Shown here: piece by piece, positions 47,565-56,919 of the stretch
How the letters are laid out: each line of letters opens with the position of its first letter
Position numbering within the stretch: position 1 is the first letter of the stretch
Assembly (NCBI RefSeq): GCF_902825145.1
Contig: NZ_CADEAD010000003.1
Coordinates: forward strand, 186,001 to 250,000
Origin: Bartonella phoceensis
GTDB lineage: Bacteria > Pseudomonadota > Alphaproteobacteria > Rhizobiales > Rhizobiaceae
Reading direction: 5' to 3'
DNA length: 64,000 nt
The notes under the pieces: generated by a model
Databases searched by the model: none
Told to the model about the DNA's origin: nothing
Seen by the model: the letters and a program-made list of their open reading frames with translations, nothing else
Position numbers and translations under genes: made by a program

Positions 47565-48327
47565 TACGCATTGTCATCTTGATTTTGAAGATTTTTCACA
47601 AGATTTAGATGATGTTATCCAACGGGCTTTAGATGCTGATGTTAAGCGTATGATAACAATTTCAACATATGTTCGTAACTTGGATAAACTTCTAGCAATC
47701 GCGCAAAAATATGATCAAGTATTTTGTTCCGTTGGCACACATCCCAATCATGCTCATGAAGAACTTAATATTACAGCTGAAAAACTTATTCACCTCTCGA
47801 AGCATCCTAAAATTGTTGCATTTGGAGAAGTTGGGCTTGATTATCATTATGATTATTCTTCACCAGAAGAACAAAAGAAAGTTTTTCAAGAGCATATCAT
47901 CGCTTCTCGAGAAACACAGCTCCCTCTTGTTATACATTCACGCAATGCAGACTTGGATATGGAGAAAATATTACGCGAACAAATAAAGGAAGGTGATTTT
48001 CCATTTGTACTTCATTGCTATTCGTCTGGTATGCAACTTGCTCGTGCTGGTATTGAACTTGGTGGCTATATTTCTTTTTCAGGTATTCTTACTTTCAAAA
48101 ATGCACTTGAAACCCGTGAAATAGCAAAAATTGTGCCTCATGAAAATTTATTAGTAGAAACAGATGCACCATTTTTAGCACCTGTACCTCATAGAGGCAA
48201 AACTAATGAGCCATCTTTTGTATGTTATACAGCGGCTATTTTGGCTGAAACGGTTGGCTTAAACATTGAAGAAATAGCTCAGATAACAACACAAAATGCT
48301 TTTCGTTTATTTAGTAAAATGAAATAA
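47554..48327 (+). CDS. tatD: TatD-family metal-dependent deoxyribonuclease
   Basis: 257 residues. TIM-barrel hydrolase motifs: DTHCHLD (residues 3-9), GTHPNHAH, FGEVGLDYH, LVIHSRNAD, HCYSSG and ETDAPFL, supplying all metal ligands. TatD-type enzymes act on 3'-DNA ends or D-tyrosyl-type substrates. It overlaps metG by 11 bases and is followed 10 bases later by the MBL-fold gene. Confidence 0.94.
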   Translation: MLIDTHCHLDFEDFSQDLDDVIQRALDADVKRMITISTYVRNLDKLLAIAQKYDQVFCSVGTHPNHAHEELNITAEKLIHLSKHPKIVAFGEVGLDYHYDYSSPEEQKKVFQEHIIASRETQLPLVIHSRNADLDMEKILREQIKEGDFPFVLHCYSSGMQLARAGIELGGYISFSGILTFKNALETREIAKIVPHENLLVETDAPFLAPVPHRGKTNEPSFVCYTAAILAETVGLNIEEIAQITTQNAFRLFSKMK

Positions 48328-48337
48328 GGCAAAAGAT

Positions 48338-49153
48338 ATGTCTGATCGATATCGATTTACAATATTAGGTTGTGGTCCCTCTCCAGGAGTTCCACGACCT
48401 AATGGTGATTGGGGAGCGTGTGATCCCAATAATCCTAAAAACAAACGCTACAGAAGTTCTTTGTTGGTTGAACGTATTCATGCATCAGGAAAAAAAACAA
48501 CAATTGTTATTGATACTGGTCCAGACTTTAGATCACAAATGATCAATGCCGACGTAAAACATCTTGATGCTGCGCTTTATACGCATTCTCATGCAGATCA
48601 TATTCACGGTATTGATGATTTACGCAGTTATGCGCTTGCACAAAAATGTTTAATAGATATTTACGCAGATACATCCACACTAAAGCATTTGCAAAATGCT
48701 TTTGGGTATTGTTTTCGAACACCAAAAGGTTCATCTTACTCCCCCATTTTAAAAGCGCATCTTATCAATGAAGAGAGTCAACTTATAATTAAGGGGCAGG
48801 GCGGAGCAATAACCGTCACTACGCATTTACAATGTCATGGTCATATTCATTCTTTAGGTTTTCGTATTGGTAATGTTGCTTATTGTACAGATGTTAGTAA
48901 ATTTCCTGAAAAAACGATACCAAAATTAATGAATTTAGATGTTCTCATTATTGAAGCACTGCAATTTGAACCCCATCCAAGCCATTTTTCTGTTGATCAA
49001 GCATTACAATGGATAAAATATCTACAACCAAAACAAGCCATACTCACACATATGGATAAATCGCTTGATTACAATAATGTTATAAATTATGTCCCATCAC
49101 ACGTTAAACCTGCATATCAAGAACTTACTTTTGAAACAGATGCAGATGTATAA
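48338..49153 (+). CDS. MBL-fold metallo-hydrolase (PhnP-like)
   Basis: 271 residues. Metallo-beta-lactamase metal motif THSHADHIHGIDDLR (about residues 81-95), with later His in CHGHIHSLGF and Asp in CTDVSKF, and the C-terminal HMDKS. N-terminus ILGCGPSPGVPRPNGDWGACDP is the PhnP-type signature that carries a zinc-related Cys. PhnP family enzymes cut cyclic phosphodiesters. It terminates the tmk-holB-metG-tatD run. Confidence 0.9.
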   Translation: MSDRYRFTILGCGPSPGVPRPNGDWGACDPNNPKNKRYRSSLLVERIHASGKKTTIVIDTGPDFRSQMINADVKHLDAALYTHSHADHIHGIDDLRSYALAQKCLIDIYADTSTLKHLQNAFGYCFRTPKGSSYSPILKAHLINEESQLIIKGQGGAITVTTHLQCHGHIHSLGFRIGNVAYCTDVSKFPEKTIPKLMNLDVLIIEALQFEPHPSHFSVDQALQWIKYLQPKQAILTHMDKSLDYNNVINYVPSHVKPAYQELTFETDADV

Positions 49154-49338
49154 GGTCTTGTAACCAAACATTAAATCTCAGAATAATGAATTGAGGCATA
49201 AAAATATGACGTATATTTTAAAGTGGAGTTTATGTTGTTTCTATTCAGGTCAGGTTAGAGGTTTTGTTTTTTGCATCATATTATTGCATAATATATATTA
49301 TGGAACTTTAATTTTCTCTTAAGAAATTTTTATAATTT

Positions 49339-49755
49339 TCAATCCAATGATCTTTTTTTATAATTTCTTTTTAAAAAGATCATCATTATTTGTAGTATCG
49401 TAAAAGTTAAAAATAATACTCCGTGAAACAGTGGTACAAATGATTGATCGATAGAACCAAAGTAATATATTGTCAACGTTTCAGTAAGTGCTGCAATGCT
49501 CCATAAAACAATTCCCCACAATGAATACATCCAAAGTCCGATTAAAGCTATAGGATAAACAACAGCCAATGTAGCTGATGTAAACTGCCATTGCCATGGC
49601 ATAAGGTCAAAACGCCATAGAACGCCTGGAAATATTCCAACAAGACGCACCCAATAAAACATACTCAAACCTAAGCAAATAAGCGCCAAAAATCGCAAAT
49701 AATAGTTGTAAATTAAATTGATTTTTGAAATCTGTTTTTGAGGATTAGTTTTCAA
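49339..49755 (-). CDS. Small integral membrane protein (possibly DUF6163 family)
   Basis: 138 residues with four hydrophobic segments (about 18-38, 52-75, 80-100, 108-128) and a basic C-terminus. Aromatic-rich, with LWRFDLMPWQWQFTSA in the middle. I think this is the DUF6163 type but cannot confirm it. It overlaps the preceding hydrolase gene by 4 bases, so it is translationally coupled to it. Confidence 0.7.
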   Translation of the reverse strand: MKTNPQKQISKINLIYNYYLRFLALICLGLSMFYWVRLVGIFPGVLWRFDLMPWQWQFTSATLAVVYPIALIGLWMYSLWGIVLWSIAALTETLTIYYFGSIDQSFVPLFHGVLFLTFTILQIMMIFLKRNYKKRSLD

Positions 49756-50798
49756 AATAATAATTCTTTTTCAACAGGTTGGAAGTAAGTATTTATCATT
49801 TCATCTGTTACACTTGAAAGTTTTTCTGGCTGCCATTTAGGTGTTTTATCTTTATCAATTAACATTGCGCGCACACCTTCATAAAAATCATGTGAATCAA
49901 TCATATGATGTGCGATACGGTTTTCAATTTTCATACAATTTTCTAAAGTTTGAAATAGATTTTGTTTCATTTGTTTCCAGATAACTTTTAAACTTGTTGG
50001 AGAACGTAACTGCAAAATATCATAACATTCCTTTGCGAATAAAATACCTTCATTACTTTTTTCATAAAGTAATTCAATACATTCCTCCAATGTGCGCGTA
50101 CTAAAACAATCCCTGATAACACAGCGTATTTCATGACTTGTTTCATAGTCTTTTGTAATCGCTCGTTTATCTAAAGCTAATGTAGGATTTCCTTGCTCAA
50201 TAATAGCTTTTCTAATACATTCTAATTCAATCTCAGGAACAGCATGTGTCGCTAGCCCTAAATTTAAGCAATCTCCCCATTTTATACGTGCACCAGTTAA
50301 AGCAAGATAAATACCAAAGTGATTGGGCAAAGATGGTAAAAAAAAGCTTGCCCCAACATCTGGAAAAAATCCAATAGCAGCTTCTGGCATAGCAAAGAGT
50401 GTATTTTCTGTAACAATTCGATGTGAACCATATATTGATATACCTACCCCTCCTCCCATCCAAATACCATTTAAAAAAGAAATATAAGGTTTTGGAAAAC
50501 GTTTAATAGAAGCATTCAAACGATATTCACTACTAAAATATTGGTAAGAAGAGGCTTTTTTTTTCATATGGTAGATTTCTACAACATCTCCACCAGCACA
50601 AAAAGCACGTCCCTCTCCTTCAACTAAGACACAAGAAACAGTATCATCTGTTTCCCATGTATTAAGAGCTTTTTGAAAAGCGAACACCATTCGTTGATTA
50701 AGAGCGTTCAATGCTAAAGGGCGTGTAAGCTTTATAATACCAGCGCGCCCCTCCTTCATAAAATAAATATCATTACCCGCCCCAAAATCAATTCGCAT
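49752..50798 (-). CDS. Enoyl-CoA hydratase/isomerase family, 3-hydroxyisobutyryl-CoA hydrolase type
   Basis: 348 residues, the HIBCH length rather than the 260 of hydratases. Crotonase-fold motifs: EGEGRAFCAGGDVVEIY (oxyanion loop, about 60-76), GIWMGGGVGISIYG, FAMPEAAIGFFPDVGASFFL. In HIBCH the Glu and Asp of the PEAAIGFFPDVG stretch are catalytic and both are present. A role in valine catabolism is likely. Coupled to the downstream membrane protein. Confidence 0.88.
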   Translation of the reverse strand: MRIDFGAGNDIYFMKEGRAGIIKLTRPLALNALNQRMVFAFQKALNTWETDDTVSCVLVEGEGRAFCAGGDVVEIYHMKKKASSYQYFSSEYRLNASIKRFPKPYISFLNGIWMGGGVGISIYGSHRIVTENTLFAMPEAAIGFFPDVGASFFLPSLPNHFGIYLALTGARIKWGDCLNLGLATHAVPEIELECIRKAIIEQGNPTLALDKRAITKDYETSHEIRCVIRDCFSTRTLEECIELLYEKSNEGILFAKECYDILQLRSPTSLKVIWKQMKQNLFQTLENCMKIENRIAHHMIDSHDFYEGVRAMLIDKDKTPKWQPEKLSSVTDEMINTYFQPVEKELLF

Positions 50799-50824
50799 CT
50801 CATACCCTGCATAAATGATCTATT

Positions 50825-51652
50825 TTATCGTTTTTTTATGTTTATTACTCCCAATTGAGGAAATAGCTGCATAACAGCACCAATACAATACATATAAATA
50901 CCTGTTACTGAAATTCCTATTTTAACCCAAGATGGAGAATCCAGTTGATAAAAGAATGCGGCAATACTAAAAAAACACCATAAGAGAAAAATTGAAAAAT
51001 TAAGTTTACGCAAACGAATAACTCTTACAGGATGAATAAAATAAATTGGTAAAAAAGATATTACTGCCGATAAGGAAATAATAGTAAAAGTGATCCATTC
51101 CCCTGGCCTTACTACAAAAAGCATGAAAACCATCATATTCCAAACTACGGGAAACCCTTTAAAAAAGTTCTCTTTTGTTTTCATTCCAGTATCTGCGTAA
51201 TAGATAGCTGATGAAATAACAATGATAGCACTCAATAAAAATGATAATCGTGGTCCCATCAAACCACTTTGATAAAGTGCGAAAGCTGGAATTAAGACAT
51301 AAGTTACATAGTCAATGATATTATCTAAGAGCTCTCCAGACCATGTTGGAAGTACGTATTTAACATCAAGTTTGCGCGCAATTGGCCCATCGATACCATC
51401 GATGAGAAGTGCAAATCCCAGCCAACAAAACATGGCAGTCCATTCTTTTTGAGACGCTGATATAAGAGAAAGAAATGCTAAAAACGAACCAGAAGCTGTT
51501 AATAAATGAACAGAAAAAGCTTTTGCTTGAGGCATCGTTACTTTTTTATGGCGCAATCGATCAGCATTCGTTATGATTTTTTTTGTTAGCTTACGTTTCA
51601 AAGTTTTCTTATCCTCGCTTCTAAAGTTTTTATTCATACACCAATACGCCAT
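50825..51652 (-). CDS. pcs: Phosphatidylcholine synthase (CDP-DAG--choline transferase)
   Basis: Makes phosphatidylcholine from CDP-diacylglycerol and free choline. 275 residues in the longer frame; start could be Met40 at 51535 (MPQAKAFSVHLLTASGS). CDP-alcohol phosphotransferase motif LIDGIDGPIARKLD ... GELLDNIIDYVTY supplies the DG-AR-G-D-D signature. About eight hydrophobic segments. In host-associated relatives Pcs uses host choline. An N-terminal Lys-rich extension before Met40 is unusual for the family; the longer start has GGGAA before it. Confidence 0.9.
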   Translation of the reverse strand: MAYWCMNKNFRSEDKKTLKRKLTKKIITNADRLRHKKVTMPQAKAFSVHLLTASGSFLAFLSLISASQKEWTAMFCWLGFALLIDGIDGPIARKLDVKYVLPTWSGELLDNIIDYVTYVLIPAFALYQSGLMGPRLSFLLSAIIVISSAIYYADTGMKTKENFFKGFPVVWNMMVFMLFVVRPGEWITFTIISLSAVISFLPIYFIHPVRVIRLRKLNFSIFLLWCFFSIAAFFYQLDSPSWVKIGISVTGIYMYCIGAVMQLFPQLGVINIKKR

Positions 51653-51815
51653 TTTCCCATAATATGATTTTCACTGTAACAAAACACAAAAAGGTTATTT
51701 TTTTATATCGCATTATTTATTACATAATATAATAGAATAGCTTCATATAATAAAAAGAGATTGTTCATCTAGAAAATGTTAAATATTTTATAAATGGGGA
51801 AAGGCTCAAGTAATT

Positions 51816-53078
51816 GTGACATTTAAAAAAAAAGATCATAAAGATATTACTGTTATTGGTGCAGGTCCAGTCGGTATGTTAGCAGCACTTAGTCTTGCAC
51901 AGAATGGTTATTCTATTTGTCTTGTTGGTCCACCTACTCATGCTGATGAGTTACGGACAACTGCTCTTATGATGCCAGCAATACGTACACTTCAAAAACT
52001 TAATATTTGGAATATTCTCAAAGATCATGCTGCGCCTTTATCATTCATGAGAATCATAGATATCACATCTCGGATTGTGCGTGCCCCTACTGTCAATTTT
52101 TCTTCAGCTGAAATTGGTGAAGAAGCTTTTGGTTATAATATCCCTAATATAGAGTTAAATAATGCTTTAGCTCATTCTGTTACACATACACCCAATATTA
52201 CAAGATTTGATTCTTCCGCAAAATCTTTTCATCACCAAAAGAGTCATGTATGGATTACCCTTGCAGATGAGAGGGTTATTCAAACATCGCTTGTTATTGC
52301 TGCTGATGGACGACATTCTTTAACACGGGCAGCAGCGGGTATAGGTGTCAAACAGTGGAATTACCCGCAAAAAGCACTGGTTCTTAATTTTTCTCATAAT
52401 TTTTCTCATCAAAATACATCAACAGAATTTCATACAGAACATGGTCCATTTACGCAAGTTCCACTCCCAGGAAAAAGATCCAGTCTTGTATGGGTTGTTA
52501 GTTCCTCTCGTGCTGAGGAATTATTGAATATGGAGAAACAAACAATTGAAAAAATCATTGAAGACCAGATGCAATCAATGTTTGGAAAACTGATATTGGA
52601 AACACCAATTCAGATATGGCCACTTTCAGGACTTATTTCTCATCGTTTTGCGGCCAATCGAACGATTTTAGTAGGTGAAACAGCCCATGTCTTTCCTCCT
52701 ATTGGAGCACAGGGATTGAATTTAGGGTTCCGTGACGTGCAGACTTTGATTGATATTTTACCCGAGCAAATATCCAATTATAACGCTGAAATGATTGTTG
52801 CACGTTATAATAAGTGTCGCAAACCTGATATATTGATCCGAAGTGGATCTGTTCATACGCTCAACTCTGCTTTACTTTCCAATATGTTACCTGTTCACAT
52901 CATACGAAGCGTTGGTCTTGGATTATTACGTAATTGCTCACCGTTACGTAATTTATTTATGCGAGAAGGAATGTATCCCGGTTACGGATTCAAAAAAATT
53001 ATACAAATATTCCCAACTAAATTGCCTAAAAATTTCATTAATATGACAAAAATAAATGACACTTATGAAGCAAAATAA
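51816..53078 (+). CDS. UbiH/UbiF/COQ6-type FAD-dependent monooxygenase
   Basis: 420 residues starting at GTG 51816 with AAAGGCTC upstream. FAD Rossmann motif VIGAGPVGMLAALSLAQNG (about 12-30), the second motif VIAADGRHSLTR and the third GETAHVFPPIGAQGLNLGFRDV. In known relatives these enzymes hydroxylate ubiquinone precursors; the exact ring position cannot be told. It diverges from pcs across a 160-base gap and is followed by an A+T-rich accessory patch. Confidence 0.9.
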   Translation: MTFKKKDHKDITVIGAGPVGMLAALSLAQNGYSICLVGPPTHADELRTTALMMPAIRTLQKLNIWNILKDHAAPLSFMRIIDITSRIVRAPTVNFSSAEIGEEAFGYNIPNIELNNALAHSVTHTPNITRFDSSAKSFHHQKSHVWITLADERVIQTSLVIAADGRHSLTRAAAGIGVKQWNYPQKALVLNFSHNFSHQNTSTEFHTEHGPFTQVPLPGKRSSLVWVVSSSRAEELLNMEKQTIEKIIEDQMQSMFGKLILETPIQIWPLSGLISHRFAANRTILVGETAHVFPPIGAQGLNLGFRDVQTLIDILPEQISNYNAEMIVARYNKCRKPDILIRSGSVHTLNSALLSNMLPVHIIRSVGLGLLRNCSPLRNLFMREGMYPGYGFKKIIQIFPTKLPKNFINMTKINDTYEAK

Positions 53079-53607
53079 GCTTTAATTCGGCAGATAAATT
53101 TTCTACTGTTTTATACAGTACATAAGGTGAAAAAAGAACAACCAAAAATGCAAAAACACTTAGATTGAAGCACTTTTTCATTTTTCACGCCATTGTTCTC
53201 ACTTCCTAAAAACAAATAAAATTACAATGAGAAATGCAGTTTCCCTTTTTCGTGGAATTTTGACAAAATAATGTGTTCAAGGAAAAATTATATGTAAGAG
53301 CTATTAAAACGTTCTAATATCTCATATTCTCTTAGAGCCGAACTCTTATACAATAGATCTCTTTTATATCAGTTAGTTGATGATATGAGTATTGTAAAAT
53401 TATATATTTGAATAAATAACAAGATAGAAAAACTATTTTAAAAAAGATAGTTATGTTATTTTACCTCATAAGATAATAAAAAAAATTATTTTTGGTTAAT
53501 CAATAAAAATTTTCTTCATTAAGTATAATATTAAAAATAACATATTCTTGGGAACCTGTTAGCAATACAAATATTAATGGATTAGTATTTTAGCAGATGG
53601 TAATAAG
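53079..53607. other. A+T-rich region upstream of the accessory gene pair
   Basis: About 530 bases, increasingly A/T-rich to the right. No gene recognised. It probably carries the promoter of the secreted PepSY-like gene. Composition differs from that of the flanking ubiH-type gene. Confidence 0.4.
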
Positions 53608-53952
53608 ATGAGATTAAGTAAAATTTTAAAACCAATTATTATTTTTATAATTATTATATGTCTCTCGTCTATAGTTACTGCTTCAATAAGTGAAGTTTTC
53701 TATGCCCCCTATTGTCAAACTGCTGCATATAGCTTCACTAAAGACATTACTAAACCAGGACAAAACTCGTTTACTGCTTCACAAATTAGAAACTGCCTTA
53801 TGCAAAATGGTTTCACAAATATTAAACGATTGCGTTTAGACGATAAAGGTATTTGGCGTGCTTTAGTAGAATTTAAGAAGCACCATTTTATCGTATCAGT
53901 TGATTACTCTGGAACAGTTAGCGTTCAAAATGAAAGAAAAAAATGTGGTTGA
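53608..53952 (+). CDS. Secreted small protein with PepSY-like domain
   Basis: 114 residues. The first 27 form a signal peptide with a very hydrophobic Ile-rich core (IIIFIIIICLSSIVTAS). The mature part has FTASQIRNCLMQNGFTNIKRLRLDD, then GIWRALVEFKKHHFIVSVDYSG: the helix-sheet pattern of PepSY-like domains known from Rhizobiales periplasmic proteins. Three mature Cys could form disulfides. The gene overlaps the next by 23 bases. Function unknown. Confidence 0.7.
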   Translation: MRLSKILKPIIIFIIIICLSSIVTASISEVFYAPYCQTAAYSFTKDITKPGQNSFTASQIRNCLMQNGFTNIKRLRLDDKGIWRALVEFKKHHFIVSVDYSGTVSVQNERKKCG

Positions 53953-54256
53953 TTTTAAAACCTATAGTAATACTGCTTCTAATGATTGTGAGAGGACTTT
54001 TTTCAAAAAAATTTTTTTCTCTATTAAAGAACCAGCTTTTATTGGAAGCTTAAATGGTAGTATATCAGGAGCAATTGCAGCAATTCTTGCAACTTATGGT
54101 TATATTGCTCTGCCGGGATTTGGTCCAATTATTGCAATGGGTATAGGTATAGCACTTTCGATTGGAATAATAATTGGTGCAATGATAGGATCAATAATAG
54201 GTATTATGGTCGGTACATTTTGTATTTTCATGGGAAATTTATACACATCACGATAA
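53930..54256 (+). CDS. Glycine-zipper membrane protein
   Basis: 108 residues from ATG 53930 (an upstream TTG at 53900 is less likely). After a charged N-terminus of about 40 residues come two or three hydrophobic stretches with a Gly/Ala/Ile spacing (GSLNGSISGAIAAIL; GIGIALSIGIIIGAMIGSII), a glycine-zipper pattern. Such proteins insert in membranes and oligomerise; some are pore-forming toxins or bacteriocin-like, others structural. Nothing more specific can be said. It overlaps the PepSY-like gene by 23 bases. Confidence 0.6.
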   Translation: MKEKNVVDFKTYSNTASNDCERTFFKKIFFSIKEPAFIGSLNGSISGAIAAILATYGYIALPGFGPIIAMGIGIALSIGIIIGAMIGSIIGIMVGTFCIFMGNLYTSR

Positions 54257-54655
54257 TTATTTCTTTTATAAACTTCATAATAAAAAAAACTGCGTCCCAT
54301 TATGGCTAAGATATTAGCTAAATTATTAAAATTCCTTACTTAATTTCTCATGAAACCTTAAAAAATCTCTGTTTTTTAGCAACATCTCTTGAAGAAATAT
54401 CAGTGGAATATAACTATCAATCTATAAAAGCTACATTTTTAGATATGCTTAGAGATGTATAAAAAGAGTTATTTTGAGATTACAAAATTTGTTCTTTTAA
54501 TCATATTTTTTAAGAAATTATTATTTTCAAAATTTAAGAAAATAACAAATTTATGTAAAATGTAAAAACGATCTTTATTAAGTATATTGCTTTTATATTT
54601 AATATAAAAATAATTAATAAAATAAATATTTTTTAATTTGTGAAAGTTATTTAAA
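54257..54655. other. Gap between accessory pair and sodC
   Basis: About 400 bases of very A+T-rich sequence. It contains the broken small frame at 54302-54462. From 54590 to 54655 short palindromes (TTATATTTAATATAA) precede the sodC start. Confidence 0.4.
54302..54462 (+). pseudogene. Broken small frame
   Basis: ATG 54302 opens MAKILAKLLKFL but stops after 13 codons. A +1 frame continues HETLKNLCFLATSLEEISVE and runs to ATFLDMLRDV and a TAA at 54460-54462. If one base were restored the product would be about 52 residues. Composition suggests a former gene in the same patch, but it could be chance. Confidence 0.3.
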
Positions 54656-55204
54656 ATGAATAGAAAAACTTACTGTATAAATAAAATTTTATTTCCATTA
54701 TTAGCTTCATTAACGTTTTTCACTTGTAATAATACTGTATTAGCAAAATCTATGCAAGTCAAGATTTATAAGCTAGAAAAGAACAACGCAAAGAATCCTA
54801 TTGGTACAATTAAAATTGAAGAAAACATATATGGTCTGGTTTTTACGCCAAATTTGTCTACCTTATCGGAAGGTTTGCATGGTTTTCATGTACATGAGAA
54901 TCCTTCATGTGATACGAAAGATAGTGTAATTGGTGGTGCTGCAGGCGGACATTATGACCCAAACCATACTTATAAACATCTCGGACCTTATAATATGAAT
55001 GGCCACCTTGGTGATTTACCTGCACTTTATGCCAATGATAAAGGCGATGCAACAATGAGTGTTCTTGCTCCTCGAATTAAGAAGCTTTCAGAAATTACAG
55101 GACGCTCGTTAATAATTCATTTCGGTGGAGATAATCAATCAGATAAGCCATTACCGCTTGGTGGAGGTGGTGTGCGTTTGGCATGTGGTATTATCGAAGA
55201 ATAA
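54656..55204 (+). CDS. sodC: Periplasmic Cu/Zn superoxide dismutase
   Basis: 182 residues with a signal peptide of about 30 (ending VLAKS). Copper/zinc ligands: HGFHVHENPSCD, the GGHYDPNHTYKHLGPYN zinc loop with Asp in GHLGDLP, and IIHFGGDNQSD. The disulfide Cys pair is in PSCD and LACGIIEE. The copper-site His motif IHFGGDN has Phe where most relatives have Ala. Protects against host-derived superoxide. It lies between the accessory patch and the suf locus and is convergent to sufT. Confidence 0.93.
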   Translation: MNRKTYCINKILFPLLASLTFFTCNNTVLAKSMQVKIYKLEKNNAKNPIGTIKIEENIYGLVFTPNLSTLSEGLHGFHVHENPSCDTKDSVIGGAAGGHYDPNHTYKHLGPYNMNGHLGDLPALYANDKGDATMSVLAPRIKKLSEITGRSLIIHFGGDNQSDKPLPLGGGGVRLACGIIEE

Positions 55205-55220
55205 GACTAACATCGCGATG

Positions 55221-55239
55221 AACTATGAATATAGTTTTT
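55221..55239 (+). terminator. Short hairpin with T-tract after sodC
   Basis: AACTAT (55221-55226), 4-base loop, ATAGTT (55231-55236), then TTT. Weak stem, but suitably placed 16 bases after sodC and before the convergent sufT. Confidence 0.35.
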
Positions 55240-55270
55240 CTGCAATGATCGTAGATTATACTGAGAGTAT

Positions 55271-55672
55271 TTAGTACCATCCGACAGCAATTTGTGCTTC
55301 TTCTGACATACAGTCAGGTGTCCATGGTGGATCAAACGTCATAGTGATTTCAACGTGTGAAACACCTTCAACTGCGCTTACAGCATTTTCTACCCACCCC
55401 GGCATTTCACCGGCAACGGGACATCCTGGTGCTGTAAGCGTCATTTCAATTTTTACTGAACGATCATCTTCAATATCAATACGATAAATTAACCCTAGCT
55501 CGTAAATATCAGCAGGAATCTCCGGATCATAAACTGTTTTGAGAGCAGAAATGATATCATTCGTCATACGATCAATTTCATCTGCTGGAATTGCTGATAT
55601 GTAAGATTTTTCATTTTCGCTTACAGTTTCAACGGATTCTGTAGAATGATAATCTTCAATTGTTTTAGCCAT
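55271..55672 (-). CDS. sufT: SUF system accessory protein SufT (DUF59/MIP18)
   Basis: 133 residues. The MIP18/PaaD fold: ISALKTVYDPEIPADIYELGLIY (about 41-63), MTLTAPGCPVAGEMPGWV with the conserved Cys, and FDPPWTPDCMSEEA. Acts in Fe-S cluster maturation. It overlaps sufS by 8 bases and is the last gene of the suf run in this window. Confidence 0.9.
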   Translation of the reverse strand: MAKTIEDYHSTESVETVSENEKSYISAIPADEIDRMTNDIISALKTVYDPEIPADIYELGLIYRIDIEDDRSVKIEMTLTAPGCPVAGEMPGWVENAVSAVEGVSHVEITMTFDPPWTPDCMSEEAQIAVGWY

Positions 55673-56909
55673 TAAAAAACGTCCTTGCTTTTTCTAATGC
55701 TTCCACTAATTGGTCAATATCTTCATGATTACTATACATAGCTAGTGATGCACGACAAGTAGATGTCAAACCAAAATACTGTAATAAAGGTTGTGCACAA
55801 TGCGTCCCCGCACGTATAGCAACACCTTGCCGATCAATAAACATAGCGATATCATGGGAGTGAATACCTTCCATTTCAAAAGATATAATTGCTCCTTTAT
55901 GAGGAGAATGTCCATAAATACGCAATGACTTAACCGTTTCAAGCCTTTCATGTGCATAAGATAAAAGTGCTGTTTCATGTGCATGAATGGCATTTTTGCC
56001 TTTTTTGCGTATATAATCAATAGCGGCAGCCAACCCAACAGCTTCAGCTATGGGAGGAGTGCCTGCTTCAAAACGATGGGGAGGAGCATTGTAAAAAACC
56101 TCATCAACAGTTACGTCTTCAATCATTTCCCCTCCCCCTTGAAAAGGATGCATTTCTTCTAGCCTATATTCCTTACCATAAAGAACACCTATACCTGTTG
56201 GACCATAAAGCTTATGACCTGTAAAAACATACCAATCACAATTAAGGTCTTGCACATCAACTGTTAAATGTACAGCCCCTTGAGAACCATCAACAAGAAC
56301 AGGAACACGATTTTGGTGTGACAGCTTAATAATTTCTTTAACAGAAGGCACAGTTCCCAATACATTAGACATATGCGTAATAGCAACAAGTTTTGTTTTA
56401 TCATTTAAAACTTTTTGAAAATCCTCAATGTGTAAAACACCATTTTCATCAACTGGCACAAAAACAAGCTTAACACCTTTCCGTTCACGAATAAAATGCC
56501 AAGGAATAATATTTGAGTGATGCTCCATAATAGTGAGAACAATTTCATCACCTTCATTTAATTTTGGCATCCCCCAACCATAAGCAACAGTATTAATAGC
56601 TTCTGTTGCACTTTTCGTAAAAACAATTTCCCTCGCTGTTTTGGCATTTAAAAAAACACGAACTGTTTCGCGAGCATCTTCATACAATTGTGTCGCAGCA
56701 TTCGATAAAAAATGCATTCCTCTATGCACATTCGCATAACGACATCGATAAAAATTATCCATCGCATCAAGCACAAATTGTGGTTTTTGGGCAGATGCAC
56801 CACTGTCAAGATAAGCCAGCCGCTTGCCATAAACATTATATTGTAAAATAGGAAAATCACGGCGAACTTCTTCTATATTATAACCCAAAGTTGATACGGC
56901 ACTTTCCAT
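55665..56909 (-). CDS. sufS: Cysteine desulfurase SufS
   Basis: 414 residues from ATG 56909 (AAGG upstream); an ATG 18 bases earlier overlaps sufD by 8 bases. Group II NifS fold: PLP Lys in FTGHKLYGPTGIG (about residue 225), active Cys in IRAGTHCAQPLL (about 360) and the HRGMHFLSNAAT block. Gives sulfur to the SufBCD scaffold. SufE, its usual partner, is not encoded here. Confidence 0.93.
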   Translation of the reverse strand: MESAVSTLGYNIEEVRRDFPILQYNVYGKRLAYLDSGASAQKPQFVLDAMDNFYRCRYANVHRGMHFLSNAATQLYEDARETVRVFLNAKTAREIVFTKSATEAINTVAYGWGMPKLNEGDEIVLTIMEHHSNIIPWHFIRERKGVKLVFVPVDENGVLHIEDFQKVLNDKTKLVAITHMSNVLGTVPSVKEIIKLSHQNRVPVLVDGSQGAVHLTVDVQDLNCDWYVFTGHKLYGPTGIGVLYGKEYRLEEMHPFQGGGEMIEDVTVDEVFYNAPPHRFEAGTPPIAEAVGLAAAIDYIRKKGKNAIHAHETALLSYAHERLETVKSLRIYGHSPHKGAIISFEMEGIHSHDIAMFIDRQGVAIRAGTHCAQPLLQYFGLTSTCRASLAMYSNHEDIDQLVEALEKARTFFNG

Positions 56910-56919
56910 TTTTTTTACC

